From positions 18,961,273 to 19,025,272 of the forward strand of contig CM055114.1 in assembly GCA_029204225.1 (NCBI GenBank): a DNA stretch of 64,000 nucleotides, read 5' to 3'. Source of the DNA: Diphasiastrum complanatum (Eukaryota > Streptophyta > Lycopodiopsida > Lycopodiales > Lycopodiaceae). The number at the start of each line of letters is the position of its first letter. The first letter of the stretch is position 1. Positions 11,341 to 24,086 of the stretch are shown one piece after another. Both the position numbers and the translations under genes were made by a program. A model generated the notes under the pieces. The model searched no databases, was not told the origin of the DNA, and saw only the letters and a program-made list of their open reading frames with translations.

Positions 11341-12137
11341 CTGCTTACAAGATAAACCACAATGGAAAACACACTATAGAGCAACCACCCAACCAAGTAG
11401 AAGCAACCAATCAACTCAAGAAGCTTCACTCCCAAGCCAAGGAATAAGAAGCATGAATGTAGGGTAAAACCCTGGCAATGAATCCGTGATCATGATAATG
11501 AGTAGAGCGAGTTTGGCCTCAATATATAGAGCCAAAGCAACCTGGACACATAACCATGCATAGCCCTAAGTTCCCTATACATAGATTTCCCTAGAATAGA
11601 GTCCTAAGCATGGACCACCTATTCGTAGAATTGTTATTGATAACTCTACACATGCATACACTGTCTCAAACCTTGTCTAAATTCCATTTAGTGTGTTCTG
11701 CGCCTCACAAGGCTATTAGTTACTTTTGGGTCACATCCAGTATAACGTGGCATAACTAACAGCTTGATTTACTGGAGTGTTGTGTATCCAAGACTAGGAG
11801 TATACTGAATCCTACTTATTGGCCATGGACATAACATTCTTCCTCCTTAAACTGCTTCTATCTTTAGAAACTCTCTAAATAGGAAAGAATAACAAGAACA
11901 GTTCTTTTAACTTTAAATATCAACCTAGAAAATCATTATCCTTTTTTAGACTCTCACTTCAAACAAGTACTCAGAGATAGTCCTATCTTCCAAATGATAA
12001 TCTCTACACTGGAGAACAACTCATGTTTGAAAAGTACACTAAGCGATAAATTTTCCACCTGGATTACATTCACCACAAGTTAGTAACATCACCTTCATGT
12101 AAAACACTTACATGAAACTTCCTATCATGCACTTTTT
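11341..12137. other. No recognisable feature
   Basis: AT-rich sequence with no supported ORF, repeat or RNA. Short open stretches show no protein-like pattern. Confidence 0.5.
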
Positions 12138-12740
12138 ATGTTAGATGAAGAGCCTAAGGATGTCCAAGAAGCTATTCAATCCAAGGAGTGGGTTGAAGCA
12201 ATGACCCAAGAATTTGAAGCCTTGATATCAAATAACACATGGGAGCTTGTGGAGCCACCAAACAACATGCATGTAATCGGATGTAAGTGGGTATTCAGAA
12301 TTGAGTATAATCTTGATGGATCTATCAATAAGTATAAAGCAAGACTTTAAGCAAAAGGCTACTCACTGATCAAAGGTCTTGATTATGAAGGTACCTTTGC
12401 ACCAATTGCAAAGATGGTAACAATTCGAATACTCATTTCTCTTGCATATTTTCACAAATGGAGTATGTTCCAGTTTGATGTTTCTAATGCATTTCTCAAT
12501 GGTTACCTTGAGGAGGAGATTTATATGGAGCAGCCTCTAGGTTTTGTGAAGGAAAGTGATGAATCAAAAGTTTCTCTTTTGTTCGAAAGTCTGTATGGAC
12601 TGAAATAGGCACCAAGGCCTTGGTATGCAAGGCTCAATTCCTATCCCATATCACTCGGATTTTGTCTGAGTGAATATGACCCTTCTCTGTATTTTAAGTT
12701 TGTTGTTAACTTTGTAATGATTCTTCTCATCTATGTAGAT
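12138..12740 (+). pseudogene. Copia reverse transcriptase 5' fragment
   Basis: Translates to the start of a Copia RT: EEPKDVQEAI, NNTWELVEPP, VIGCKWVFRIEYN, GLDYEGTFAPIAKMVTIRIL, QFDVSNAFLNGYLEEEIYME, SLYGLK then APRPWYARL, ending at ILLIYVD. In-frame stops occur in KARL(stop)AKGY and YGLK(stop)AP. It ends after the first Asp of the catalytic YVDD, exactly where a TIR terminus begins at 12741. The following residues of the enzyme occur on the minus strand at 683-455. Confidence 0.92.
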
Positions 12741-12785
12741 CATTAGAGGAGTTCTCAATATCAAAAAGACCCTTTGTAAAGATAC
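12741..12785 (+). mobile_element. TIR end of small DNA transposon (partial)
   Basis: CATTAGAGGAGTTCTCAATA then CAAAAAGACCCTTTG, nearly identical to 684-720. No other end is found downstream. From 12786 to 13195 the sequence is AT-rich with nothing recognised. Confidence 0.65.
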
Positions 12786-13195
12786 TTTTATTTTTTTTCT
12801 TTAGTTTTGACCGTCACCAGGCCCAATCAAAATGCACAGATTTGAAATCTACGTAACGTAGTTCAAATTAACTAAAAAAATAAAAATGCAATATAGAAAA
12901 CTTTGAAATTTGTGTCCGGGCAGCATGGACATATCTCATTGGTTTCTTCTTCCTGCCCGACACGTGCTAATCTGCCCGACGTCAATACCTCAAGTTAAAT
13001 TTACTTTACTATGCTGGTTAGTATAATGAAATTTTCTAACTATACTAGTTACAGTTATAGAAATACAGTATGTACAGTTACATAAAATATGGTATACGTA
13101 ATAACTGTGACTATGTTGGCATTCACATTAGATTAAATGTGATACAAAAAATTAAAATTAAGTAACATATCAGAGAGATTTTTGGCGCCCAAGCT

Positions 13196-13561
13196 TTGAA
13201 AATAGCAATGGCAAGGAGACCCAGATCTACAATTGATTCTGTGATTCTTTACAATGAGCAAGATGAAGCTGATAACTGGAAGCCAACAAAATATACGAAG
13301 AACTCATGGGTATTGCTGCATCCATCATCAAAGGGCAATTTTCGACAAAAGAAAAGAGCAAAAATGACTTACAAAACTTATTGGAATGCAAAAAATTTGG
13401 AGTTTAAGACTACCCCGAGATGTCAATCGATATCAGAAGTCTTAGTGCAACATGTATATATGCATTCAGAAATCAAAGTACATGATATCGATCCTCATGA
13501 TCATCAAAAATGTAATTGTAAGTATATCAAAACATATGCACTCTACAACAATCATAGGTGA
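13196..13561 (+). CDS. Hypothetical 121-residue ORF
   Basis: Open frame starting MKIAMARRPRSTIDSV with a His/Cys-rich end (HDIDPHDHQKCNCKY). No family is recognised and there is no second copy in the window. It lies immediately outside the left arm of the large inverted repeat. It could be chance in AT-rich DNA. Confidence 0.25.
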   Translation: MKIAMARRPRSTIDSVILYNEQDEADNWKPTKYTKNSWVLLHPSSKGNFRQKKRAKMTYKTYWNAKNLEFKTTPRCQSISEVLVQHVYMHSEIKVHDIDPHDHQKCNCKYIKTYALYNNHR

Positions 13562-13571
13562 TTTCCTTTAT

Positions 13572-13603
<32 letters not shown>

Positions 13604-13643
13604 TCTGATAACTTAGCAAGGTGCATCTTGGCATCCTTTGCAG

Positions 13644-14267
13644 GTTTTTACCAACGGTAACGAATTTTCATCGGTGGAGAATTAGAAAGACTATCGAGGA
13701 CAAGTTGCACCAAATCGTTCAGAAACGTCTCCAGTTGGAATCTCAGAACGAAGTGCAGCATAACGACCTTCTGGGCCTGATGGTATCCGCATATAAACGT
13801 CAACTGCGAAGTACTCAGAAGAACCTGAGAATGAGCATTCAGGATATTGTGGATGAATGCAAGATATTCTTCGTCGCTGGGCACGAGACAACTGCGTTAA
13901 TGCTTACATGGACCACAATGTTGCTGGCCCTTCATCCCCAGTGGGGTGCTCCATCTGCTATTGCTTGCGATGATGCACAACAAGGAACTGTGGGGGCAGG
14001 ATGCAGATGACTTCAATCCAGACCGATTCTCAGAAGGCATTGCCAATGCAGCCAGGCATCCCTCGGCATACATGCCCCTTCTCCATAGGTCCTCGCAACT
14101 GCATTGGCCAAGTCTTTGCACTCATGGAAGCAAAGGTGGTGCTCTGCAAGCTTCTCCAAAGGTTCAGCTTTGAGCTTTCCCCTACATATGCGCATGCACC
14201 TCGCCCATTGGGACTTCTCAGGCCACAACATGGAATGCAAGTTCTTGTAAAGCCTATTGACTCCTAA
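13644..14267 (+). pseudogene. Cytochrome P450 exons 4-5, internally deleted
   Basis: Near-identical copy of exons 4 and 5 of the P450 at 23088-25157. The I-helix AGHETTALMLTW and the heme-region Cys segment [14 protein letters not shown] are present, but ATCCCCAGTGG joins directly to GGTGCTCC, deleting the rest of exon 4, intron 4 and the start of exon 5, including the ExxR motif. Another frame change near 14080 disrupts the heme loop (CCCCTTCTCCATAGG against CCCTTCTCCATAGG). Exons 1-3 are missing. The intron 3 microsatellite (GT/GA) precedes it at 13571-13602. Confidence 0.92.
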
Positions 14268-15290
14268 GCCAAGCCCATCCTCCTTCCGTCACCTCAATAG
14301 AGTCAATACTCTTAACCAACCTTTCCCATCTGGTGCTTCATCTATAGTATATACTATTATTACAATCTTGTGAAGAAGTTTGGGCTAAATATTGAAGTGG
14401 TCAGGGAAGCACCCATTGCTCCAGTCAAAAATCGGCAAACTATAGTAATGGGATCAACAAGTTTTCTTAAAAATCGGCATCTTAAAATGTATGACGGTTT
14501 TGTATACAAGCATTTATATCTTTCTATAAGTAAAAGTTTTCAAAAAATTGAGAAGTTCAATAATATGCAAGTTTTTTGAGATGCTTCCCAAGCAGTAGAA
14601 GCATCTCTCAACAACATATATACATGACGACACTTGAGTATTTTGCTTAAAGTTAGGAGAGTAGTAGGATCTATGTCAATTATGTGCTCAGTGTCAAGGC
14701 TTGATGACTACATAATTACAATTTACTCCCCTCTGTACAGTTATAAACTCAATACCAAGAGAAGATCTTAGACGTGACACAAGATTTATAGTGCACATAT
14801 TTTAACACTAGAGTCGTCACAAAATGCGCACAAAAGTGTGCATTTCAAGCAATTATTCATAAAATCATATCTCATAAACTATGATGAATCCATAGAACCC
14901 ATGGTTCTTGGAACCGTGGGTCCCAAGAACAGTGCCACGGTTCATGTAATGAATTACTTAATTAATTAGTTAATTTGGTTTTTGGTCCTTTTTCCCCCTT
15001 TTTTTGGGGCCATTTTTGGGGGTGGGAAGCAAAAAAAACCATTGATTATTAATTAATTAAATGCTATGGTGGAGAGGACACTCCCCCGAAAAGAAAGAAT
15101 TAAATTCTCTAAACAATTCTAGTTTTTTATGGGTTGTTTTTGGGGGTGGGAAGTAAAAAAAAAATTAATTATTTAACAATTCACACTGATTCATGGTCCC
15201 AAACTTTGTGAACCGTATGGTTCGAAGAACTGTGGTGAATTGTTAACGGTTTACCAATACTATGGATGAATAAACAAGTTTCATAGAGAC
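14268..15290. other. P450 3' flank, left arm
   Basis: Non-coding sequence duplicated at 22080-23087. It contains poly-A/T tracts, an imperfect inverted pair around 14895-14945 (CCCATGGTTCTTGGAACCGT) and repeated TTTTTGGGGGTGGGAAG (15014, 15131). A 69-residue frame at 14370-14579 is open in both arms, but they are recent duplicates, so that is weak support for a gene. Confidence 0.6.
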
Positions 15291-15328
15291 AGCCCACCCG
15301 CCGCGGAGGGTGGGCTATCTTTTTCTAA
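15291..15328 (+). repeat. GC-rich hairpin followed by TTTTCTAA (left arm)
   Basis: AGCCCACCC (15291-15299) pairs with GGGTGGGCT (15308-15316), then ATCTTTTTCTAA ends at 15328. A short GC-rich stem about ten bases before CTRR is the usual Helitron 3' terminus. The base after CTAA is C rather than the expected T, so the call is tentative. Confidence 0.35.
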
Positions 15329-15531
15329 CTTTTTTATATATCTTTATATATATATAATAGCAAAGTGTGCCCGTCGATGAAGGGCAATGGACGGCCGACG
15401 ATCTAGGTGGCGGCTTGTGGTCGAGCCGTGTGGATAATGCTCAGAGCGGGCAATCGATGATTGAAGGCGGAGGTCAATGGTTTGGGGTAAAAGTTGTCAC
15501 AGTGACAATTAGACGATGGTGGGCGACCGAT

Positions 15532-15674
<143 letters not shown>

Positions 15675-15943
15675 ATATACATAAAACTGTAGCGAAAATC
15701 GAGGAACCAAAAACCAATATTGTTATATTCGATAATTTTCAAGATACCACACAAACGGTTCCACATTTAGTCTTTCAAGATAACGGTCCCCACTCGTTTG
15801 ATAAATCTAATAACGGTAATCATGAGTCAACCATGATTTCTAACTTTATTTGTAGATCATCAAGTGTTACAGTACTGACATTTCTATACAATACTTTAAT
15901 ATTATCGATTAGCAAATTAAAATTGAAGATGGCATGCACTATA

Positions 15944-16779
15944 TCACATGTCACTCATATTATTATAACACTTTGGAGTACACGATATTGGGTGTGTATC
16001 TTGATACTGGTAATTGGTAGCAAGTTCACTAACATCCTTCACCAATGCTCGTATGCAAGATGCCTTTCTCACTCTCGATAGTGCAACATATAGTTGTCCA
16101 CGACTAAAAACTGGACGTGGCAAAAAGAGTCCAATCACTTTCATCGTCTGTCCTTGGGCCTGTTGATGTCATTGCAAAGCCAGCTCGTATAGGAAATTGC
16201 AACCTCTCAAAATCAAAAGGCATATCAGAGCTTGTAGGAACCAATGGAATACGTGGGATCAAAACTCTTTCACCCACATTCTTTCCACTCACAATCTCTG
16301 CCTCAATTATTTGTCGTCCCAATCTACATACAATAAACCTTGTGCCGTTACAAAGACCTTGTTGATAAGCCAATAAGCGCAACAACATTACTATTGTGCC
16401 AACCTTCAAAATCAACACATGTGGTGGATAGCCACTTGGTTGTAATGTGTTTAAGAACTCAACAAGGTAAATATTTGCATTTTGAGTATCCACCACACTG
16501 TCTGCACTGTAATATGTGTGAACATCACCCAAAAATAGCTCTAAAACGCGATTGTTCACCAAGTCCACATCATCATTTAATGAAGTCAATATTGCACGCT
16601 TCTTCCAAAAATCGACATCTTTATAATTTTCTATAATATTTGGGAAGGTGAATGATATCAAATCATCCAAATTCAATATACCAAGACACACATTAGCTGG
16701 TAAACAAATACTTTCCAAATCATGATGCCTATAAGTTCCCTCTCTACCATCTCCAACTCTGAAGAGAAACTCAGCAAAC
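15944..16779 (-). pseudogene. Helitron helicase C-terminal fragment (left arm)
   Basis: Minus-strand translation matches the end of the Pif1-like helicase of Helitrons: DVDFWKKRAILTSLNDDVDL, LLAYQQGLCNGTRFIVCRLG, VLIPRIPLVP, FPIRAGFAMT, and GQLYVALSRVRKASCIRAL. It is the inverted copy of 20182-20980. Walker A and B are not included. The reading frame breaks between AMT and the final block, so it is not functional. Confidence 0.88.
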
Positions 16780-16784
16780 TCAGC

Positions 16785-17461
16785 AAATACAAGCCAAAAA
16801 TGATTAGAGCTTTGATTAACATGAAAATGCACTCTGACATTCCTGGCAAAGTCATTGGCTTTGGCATCTTGGGTCAATCTGGCACATGACAAAGCTACAG
16901 TTAACTCCAATTCTTTTTTAGATATTGCCTGCCCAAAATCGAAAAACAAGCCAAAAATGATTAGAGCTTTGATTAACATGAAAAACCACTCTAACATTCC
17001 CGGAAAAGTCATTGGCTTTGGCATCTAGGCTTAATCTGGCACATGAGAAAGCTACAACTAACTCCAATTATTTTTTAGATATTGCCTGCCCAAAATCGAA
17101 AAACAAATCAAAAAATGATTACAACTTTGCCATAGCGATCGGGCGAGCAAATCACATAATTATGCCTGTAGGCTGTAGCTCCAGACAAGGTAGGCACAAG
17201 CTTGAGATAGAAACTTACATGAAATAACTAATAAGGCTCCAAAAAAAAAAATTGATGGGTTTGAAAAAACTAGCTCTAAATTCAAATCTTCTACAACTAC
17301 AACTGCTATAAAGAATATTGTGATTTTAATATACCCTCCCATTCCGGTTAATGGCTTTTATAACCATCGGTTCTCATGTATTCAAAATTTTCCTAAGTTG
17401 ATTTAACCGTCGATATATAAAACTTCCATAAAACTTTAATTTCGATGTCTTTTAGGGCTAT
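16785..17461. repeat. About 157-bp tandem repeat block
   Basis: Direct repeats starting AAGCCAAAAATGATTAGAG at 16791 and 16948, with a degenerate third start near 17105, followed by unique sequence. The entire block recurs in the same orientation at 31118-31796. No protein is supported. In both places it is followed directly by the small TIR element. Confidence 0.8.
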
Positions 17462-17827
17462 CATTAGAGGAGTTTTGGGCTCCAAAAAGACCCTTTAAGA
17501 ATTCGTGCAAGATGTAGTTTATATTATTAAAATATTATAGCACTAATACTTTTGACTTGCCATAACTTTTTAATCGTAGCTCAGAATTATGTCATCTAAC
17601 ACATCATTGGAAAGCCCTTGTTGAGCGCTTTCCAATGCACTAAACTTCGCTTAATTCGGACTTACCACTAAAAAGTTATGTCATTTTTAGTGTGGAATCA
17701 AAATGTGGACTCAAAAAGTTACTTTACGTATATTTCAAATTTGGGTGTTTTGATTGGTCCATGTGTAAGAAAAAATTGAGCAAAAAGAATCTTTACAAAG
17801 GGTCTTTTTTGGATTTAGAACTCCTGT
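17462..17827. mobile_element. Small TIR element (MITE-like), copy 1
   Basis: Left end CATTAGAGGAGTTTTGGG with CAAAAAGACCCTTT; right end, read in reverse, AGGAGTTCTAAATCCAAAAA with GACCCTTT. About 366 bp, no coding capacity. An internal hairpin CATTGGAAAGC / GCTTTCCAATG lies at 17607-17639. The outermost bases of the right end are degraded (CCTGTCAAC). Confidence 0.75.
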
Positions 17828-17836
17828 CAACAAAAT

Positions 17837-19640
17837 ATGAAGCTCATATACAAAAACCAAAAGAGATTTCATAGAGAAATTAGAAGTGGTGTCATTGATG
17901 TTGTTGGCGTACAAGCAGCGAGCAATATAGGACAACATTATGTTTTACCTTCTTCGTGCATTGGATCACCGCGTCATATGCACCAGCAATATCAAGATGC
18001 AATGGCAGTTGTTCGAGAACTGGGTCGTCCAGATCTATTCATTACAATGACTGTTAATCCAAAATGGCCGGAAGTGCAAAGAGAATTGCAATTTCAGCAA
18101 GTTGCAGCTGATCGTCCCGATTTGGTTTCTAGAGTATTCAATATGAAGCTACAACAATTGATGAAATTGTTAGAAAAAGATGGAATATTTGGACATGTTA
18201 TCGGTAGACTACATGTCGTTAAAAAGAGGTTTGCCTCATGCACACATTTTAATCATTCTTTCAGATGCAAGCAAGCCATGCACAATAGTAGATTATGATG
18301 CCATTGTCTGTGTGGAGATTCCTAATGAAGAAAACGATAAAATGTTATTTGAGATAGTGAAGAGTTGCATGATACATGGTCCATGTGGAGCAAGGTTTTC
18401 GAAGTCTCCATGCATGAAAGATGGAAAATGCACAAAACACTATCAAGACAATTTGTTGAGGAGACAATTATATTGAACGGGTACCTTTCCTACAAACGCA
18501 GAAACAATGGTAGAAGAATGATGGTTCGTGGAGTAGAGTTGGATAATCGGTGGGTTGTACTATACAATAAATGGTTGAGCCTTTACTTTCAGTGTCATAT
18601 TAATGTGGAGGTTTGTGTACTTGTTCAAAGTGTGAAATATTTGTATAAATATGTGTATAAAGGTCCCAACATGATCACGACAAAAGTTGTACAAGAGAGT
18701 CGTGAAGACTCAAGTGTTGTGAATGAGATCGAAGACTTTCTACATGCAAGGTACTTTTCTGCAAGTGAGACAGCATGGTGATTCACGGTTTGCATTTTTA
18801 ATGGGTGCACATAAACCCAATGTTGTTCGTTTAGCAGTCCATCTTCTTGGAGAGAACATGGCTGTTTTTGCTGAATATGATGATTTGGCTGATGTTGTTG
18901 CAAAAAGTGAGAAAACGACACTTACAAGCTATTTTGCACTAAATGCAAGCAACAAATCATGAAGCAAGATCTTTGCTTTATATGGATTTTCCAAGAAGAT
19001 TCGTGTATAACAAAAGTAAGCGAAAGTGGAGTCCACGAAAAAGGAGCCAAAGTGTTTCAGCAGTTGGACGTATGTACTTCGTCCATCCAGGAGAAGGAGA
19101 AAGATTTTTTTTGCTGCTTTTATTGACGAACGTAAAAGGGGCAACCCACTTCGAAGACCTACAGTTGATGGAGTGTTGCAGTTGTCATTCAGAGATGCAT
19201 GTAGATGTAGATTACTCATCAATGATGTGAATGAATGGCAAGATTGTTTGCAAGAAGCTGCGAGGTGGGGAATGCCATCGCAATTGCGCCTTATGTTTGC
19301 AACCATTCTTCTAGCTTGTGCACCTATTGATCCTGTAAGTTTGTGGAAGTCCTTGGAGTATTTTATGGTGGAAGATTATGCCTTGGGTGAATATGGTGGA
19401 TCAAATGGTGGAGTTGGTGTTGTAAATCCAATCATTATAGGTAGAGGTATTGTTGACGTTGAAAGACATATGCAACTTGTGGGTAAGTCTCTATTGAACT
19501 TTGAATTTGAGGTGCCCGTGTTGGACGTAGATTTTTCCCCTCTTTTTCAGGAGGAAGAGAGGTGGAAGTCGTAATGGCGAGACTAAATGTTGAGCAAAGA
19601 AGCATTTTTGAATAGGTTATTTATGCGCATGATAGGAGAG
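17837..19640 (+). pseudogene. Helitron RepHel: Rep and linker part
   Basis: Starts inside the Helitron replication-initiator region: YVLPSSCIGSPRHMHQQYQD, then GRPDLFITMTVNPKWPEVQR. The rolling-circle HUH motif is seen as GLPHAHILIIL at about 18232, in another frame. The linker blocks follow: CMKDGKCTKHYQDN, LDNRWVVLYN, CHINVEVCVLVQSVKYLYKY, VVRLAVHLLGENMAV, DFPRRFVYN, GRMYFVHPGEGERF. At least four frame changes occur (about 18235, 18475, 18780, 19140). The N-terminal zinc-finger part is absent because the small TIR element abuts at 17827. Helitrons copy themselves by rolling-circle replication in the nucleus. Confidence 0.93.
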
Positions 19641-19650
19641 AAATGGTGGG

Positions 19651-20980
19651 TTGTTTCTTGTAGATGGGCCTGGTGGGACAGGAAAAATATATTTGTACAA
19701 TGTTATGCTTTCTTGGGTATGTGCGAGAGGATGGATTGCATTTGTTGTTGCATCGTCAAGAATAGCAACTTTGTTGATGAAAGGTGGCCGAACAGCTCAC
19801 TCTCGATTTAAAATTCCTCCAATGGATTTGCACAAAACATCTACTTGCGGTATATCGAAACAGAGTGAGTTGGGTAAACTCATAATCGCATGTCATCTGA
19901 TAGTGTGGGATGAGGCTCCAATGATGAACAAACACACATTAGAGAGTGTTGATAGAACTCTTCGCGATTTGTTATCATCAGATGTTACTTTTGGTGGAAT
20001 AATAGCTGTTCTTGGTGGAGATTTTTGGCAAATTTTGCTAGTGGTAAGAAGAAGTAGTCGTGCACAAATAGTATCTGCATCACTTAAGTTGTCACAGCGG
20101 TGGAAAGATGTTGAAGTGCATCGGTTGAAAACAAACATGAGGGTAATGGGATTGGAAGGGAGTGATGTAAATGAGCAGGTTTACTTTGCTGAGTTTCTCT
20201 TGAGAGTTGGAGATGGTAGAGAGGGAACGTATAAGCATCATGATTTGGAAAGCATTTGTTTACCAGTTAATATGTGTCTTAGTATACTGAATTTGGATGA
20301 TTTGATATCATTCACCTTCCGAAATATTATAGAAAAATATAAAGATGTCGATTTTTGGAAGAAGCGTGCAATATTGACTTCATTAAATGATGATGTGGAC
20401 TTGGTGCACAATCGCGTTTTAGAGCTATTTTTGGGTGATGTTCACACGTATTATAGTGCAGACAGTGTGGTGGATACTCAAAATGCAATTATTTGCCCTA
20501 TTGAGTTCTTAAACACGTTACAACCAAGTGGCTGTCCACCACATGTGTTGATTTTGAAGGCTGGCATGATAGTAATGTTGTTGCGCTCATTGGCTTATCA
20601 ACAAGGTCTATGTAACGGCACAAGGCTTATTGTATGTAGATTGGGACGACAAATGATTGAGGCAGAGATTGTGAGTGGAAAGAATGTGGGTGAAAGAGTT
20701 TTGATCCCGCGTATTCCATTGGTTCCTACAAGCTCTGATATGCCTTTTGATTTTGAGAGGTTGCAATTTCCTATATGAGCTGCCTTTGCAATGACCATCA
20801 ACAAGGCCCAAGGATAGACGATGAAAGTGATTGGACTCTTTTTGCCACGTCCAGCTTTTAGTCATGGACAACTATACGTTGCACTATCGAGAGTGAGAAA
20901 GACATCTTGCATACGAGCATTGGACAGTTACCAAGTATCAAGATACACACCCAATATCGTGTACTCCAAAGTGTTATAAT
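19651..20980 (+). pseudogene. Helitron RepHel: Pif1-like helicase part
   Basis: The frame 19651-20778 encodes the SF1B helicase: Walker A VDGPGGTGKIYLYN, Walker B VWDEAPMM, motif III GGDFWQILLVV, KTNMRV, then SLAYQQGLCNGTRLIVC and LIPRIPLVPTS. The last helicase motif (AFAMTINKAQG, then GQLYVALSRVRK) follows a stop at 20776 and another at 20815, and the protein ends near 20980 (NIVYSKVL). Walker A has GKI where GKT is standard, and the second Helitron copy shares this Ile. The C-terminal part is duplicated in inverted orientation at 15944-16779. Confidence 0.93.
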
Positions 20981-21739
20981 AATATGAGTGACATGTGATA
21001 TAGTCCATGCCATCTTCAACTTAGCATCGTAATTTAGAGTGAACTGAATATTGAGTAAGCACTATAACTGTGGAGGAATTGTGTTATTTAAACACTTGTG
21101 GTTGTTTGCAGGTTTTGGGTGTATATCGTGGTTTGGAGCAATTACATGCATGCGTCCCGTTTGAACCTATGAACTCCACCGAGGAACGTGTCAGGCTTAA
21201 TTTGGAAGTAGGTTGTGGATTGAGTGTCTAGAAGATGTAATAGATGCAAAGTATGTTTTTGTTATTATGATCACATCAATACTTATGATGTTTTTTGAAT
21301 AAAATGCAGATGTTACAGATTTGGATGGATCACTTGAGCTTTGTTTGAGATGTAATGGAACTATTCCGTTTTGGAAACGAGGTCCACACATGTAGTATTT
21401 TTTGGTTATTAAGGATGTGCGCGAAATACCATCATCTTCAACAAATGCATGGACAATTTATTCCTGACGAAAACCGATTCTTATTGGATTTTGATTTGCT
21501 GATCGATAATATTAAAGTATTGTATAGAAATGTCAACACTGTAACATTTGATAATCTACAAATAAAGTTGGAAATCATGGTTGACTCACGATTAGTGTTA
21601 TTAGATCTATCAAACGAGTGGGGACCGTTATCTTGAAAGACTAAATGTGGAACCGTTTGTGTGGTATCTTGAAAATTATCGAATATAACAATATTGGTTT
21701 TTGGTTCCTCGATTTCATTTGCTACAGTTTTATGTATAT

Positions 21740-21745
<6 letters not shown>

Positions 21746-21832
<87 letters not shown>
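21746..21832. repeat. (CT)n(CA)n compound microsatellite
   Basis: About 38 bp CT followed by about 49 bp CA; counterpart of 15533-15669 in the other arm. Confidence 0.97.
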
Positions 21833-21834
<2 letters not shown>

Positions 21835-22032
21835 ATCGGTCGCCCACCATCGTCTAATTGTCATTGTGACAACTTTTAACCCAAACCATTGACCTCCGCC
21901 TTCAATCATCGATTGCCCGCTCTGAGCATTATCCACACGACTCGACCACAAGCCGCCACCTAGATCGTCGGCCGTCCATTGCCCGTCATCGACGGGCACA
22001 CTTTGCTATTATATATATAAAAAGATATATAA

Positions 22033-22075
22033 AAAAGTTAGAAAAAGATAGCCCACCCGCCGTGGCGGGTGGGCT
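22033..22075 (-). repeat. GC-rich hairpin with CTAA (right arm)
   Basis: AGCCCACCCGC (22050-22060) pairs with GCGGGTGGGCT (22065-22075), an 11-bp stem with a 4-base loop. On the minus strand it is followed by ATCTTTTTCTAA. The stem is longer than in the left arm, suggesting the left one has mutated. Possible Helitron 3' end; see the left-arm entry. Confidence 0.35.
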
Positions 22076-23087
22076 GTCTCTATGAAACTTGTTTATTCAT
22101 CCACAGTATTGGTAAACCGTTAACAGTTCACCATGGTTCTTGGAACCATGAATCGTAGTGAATTGTTAAATAAATAAATTATTAATTAATTTTTTTTTTA
22201 CTTCCCACCCCCAAAAACAACCCATAAAAAACTAGAATTGATTAGAGAATTTAATTCTTTCTTTTCGGGGGAGTGTCCTCTCCACCATAGCATTTAATTA
22301 ATTGATTATCAATGGTTTTTTTTGCTTCCCACCCCCAAAATGGCCCCAAAAAAAGGGGGAAAAGGACCAAAAACCAAATTAACTAATTAATTAAGTAATT
22401 CATTACATGAACCGTGGCACTGTTCTTGGGACCCACGGTTCCAAGAACCATGGGTTCTATGGATTCATCATAGTTTATGAGATATGATTTTATGAATAAT
22501 TGCTTGAAATGCACACTTTTGTGCGCATTTTGTGATGACTCTAGTGTTAAGATATGTGCACTATAAATCTTGTGTCACATCTAAGATCTTCTCTTGGTAT
22601 TGAGTTTATAACTGTACAGAGGGGAGTAAATTGTAATTATGTAGTCATCAAGCCTTGACACTGAGCACATAATTGACATAGATCCTACTACTCTCCTAAC
22701 TTTAAGCAAAATACTCAAGTGTCGTCATGTATATATGTTGTTGAGAGATGCTTCTACTGCTTGGGAAGCATCTCAAAAAACTTGCATATTATTGAACTTC
22801 TCAATTTTTTGAAGACTTTTACTTATAGAAAGATATAAATGCTTGTATACAAAACCGTCATACATTTTAAGATGCCGATTTTTGAAAAAACTTGTTGGTT
22901 CCATTACTGTAGTTTGCCAATTTTTGACTTGAGCAATGGGTGCTTCCCTGACCACTTCAATATTTAGCCCAAACTTCTTCACAAGATTTGAGTAATAATA
23001 GTATATACTATAGATGAAGCACCAGATGGGAAAGGTTGGTTAAGAGTATTGACTCTATTGAGGTGACGGAAGGAGGATGGGCTTGGC

Positions 23088-24023
23088 TTAGGAGTCAATA
23101 GGCTTTACAAGAACTTGCATTCCATGTTGTGGCCTGAGAAGTCCCAATGGGCGAGGTGCATGCGCATATGTAGGGGAAAGCTCAAAGCTGAACCTTTGGA
23201 GAAGCTTGCAGAGCACCACCTTTGCTTCCATGAGTGCAAAGACTTGGCCAATGCAGTTGCGAGGACCTATGGAGAAGGGCATGTATGCCGAGGGATGCCT
23301 GGCTGCATTGGCAATGCCTTCTGAGAATCGGTCTGGATTGAAGTCATCTGCATCCTGCCCCCACAGTTCCTTGTTGTGCATCATCGCAAGCAATAGCAGA
23401 TGGAGCACCGTACCTTTGGGAATGACTAGCTTTCCTAGCTTCATGTCTCGGTCTGTACACCTTATCAACACAGGAGCTATTGGATACAAACGCAAAGCTT
23501 CATTCAGCACCATACCCATCTGAACAAACAAAGGATAGGTATCAGATATGATGCCACACGAAGATTTCAGGACTCTGATTTTTGTAAAAAGAGATTGCCT
23601 TACCGATTTGAGCTGATTAAGCATGTCACTGCTGGGATGCCTACTGCCACATACGTTGATGACTTCTGCGCGCACTTTCTGCTGCCACTGGGGATGAAGG
23701 GCCAGCAACATTGTGGTCCATGTAAGCATTAACGCAGTTGTCTCGTGCCCAGCGACGAAGAATGTCTTGCATTCATCCACAATATCCTGAATGCTCATTC
23801 TCAGGTTCTTCTGAGTACTTCGCAGTTGACCTTTATATGCGGATACCATCAGGCCCAGAAGGTCGTTATGCTGCACTTCGTTCTGAGATTCCAACTGGAG
23901 ACGTTTCTGAACGATTTGGTGCAACTTGTCCTCGACAGTCTTTCTAATTCTCCACCGATGAAAATTCGTTACCGTTGGTAAAAAGCTGCAAAGGATGCCA
24001 AGATGCACCTTGCTAAGTTATCA

Positions 24024-24086
<63 letters not shown>

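Noticed and set aside
14370-14579. 69-codon ORF conserved in both arms (22773-22982)
   Set aside because: The arms are recent duplicates, so conservation is not evidence of coding; no recognised motif.
23115-23981. Plus-strand ORFs at 23115-23324, 23206-23523 and 23738-23981
   Set aside because: Antisense shadows of P450 exons 4 and 5.
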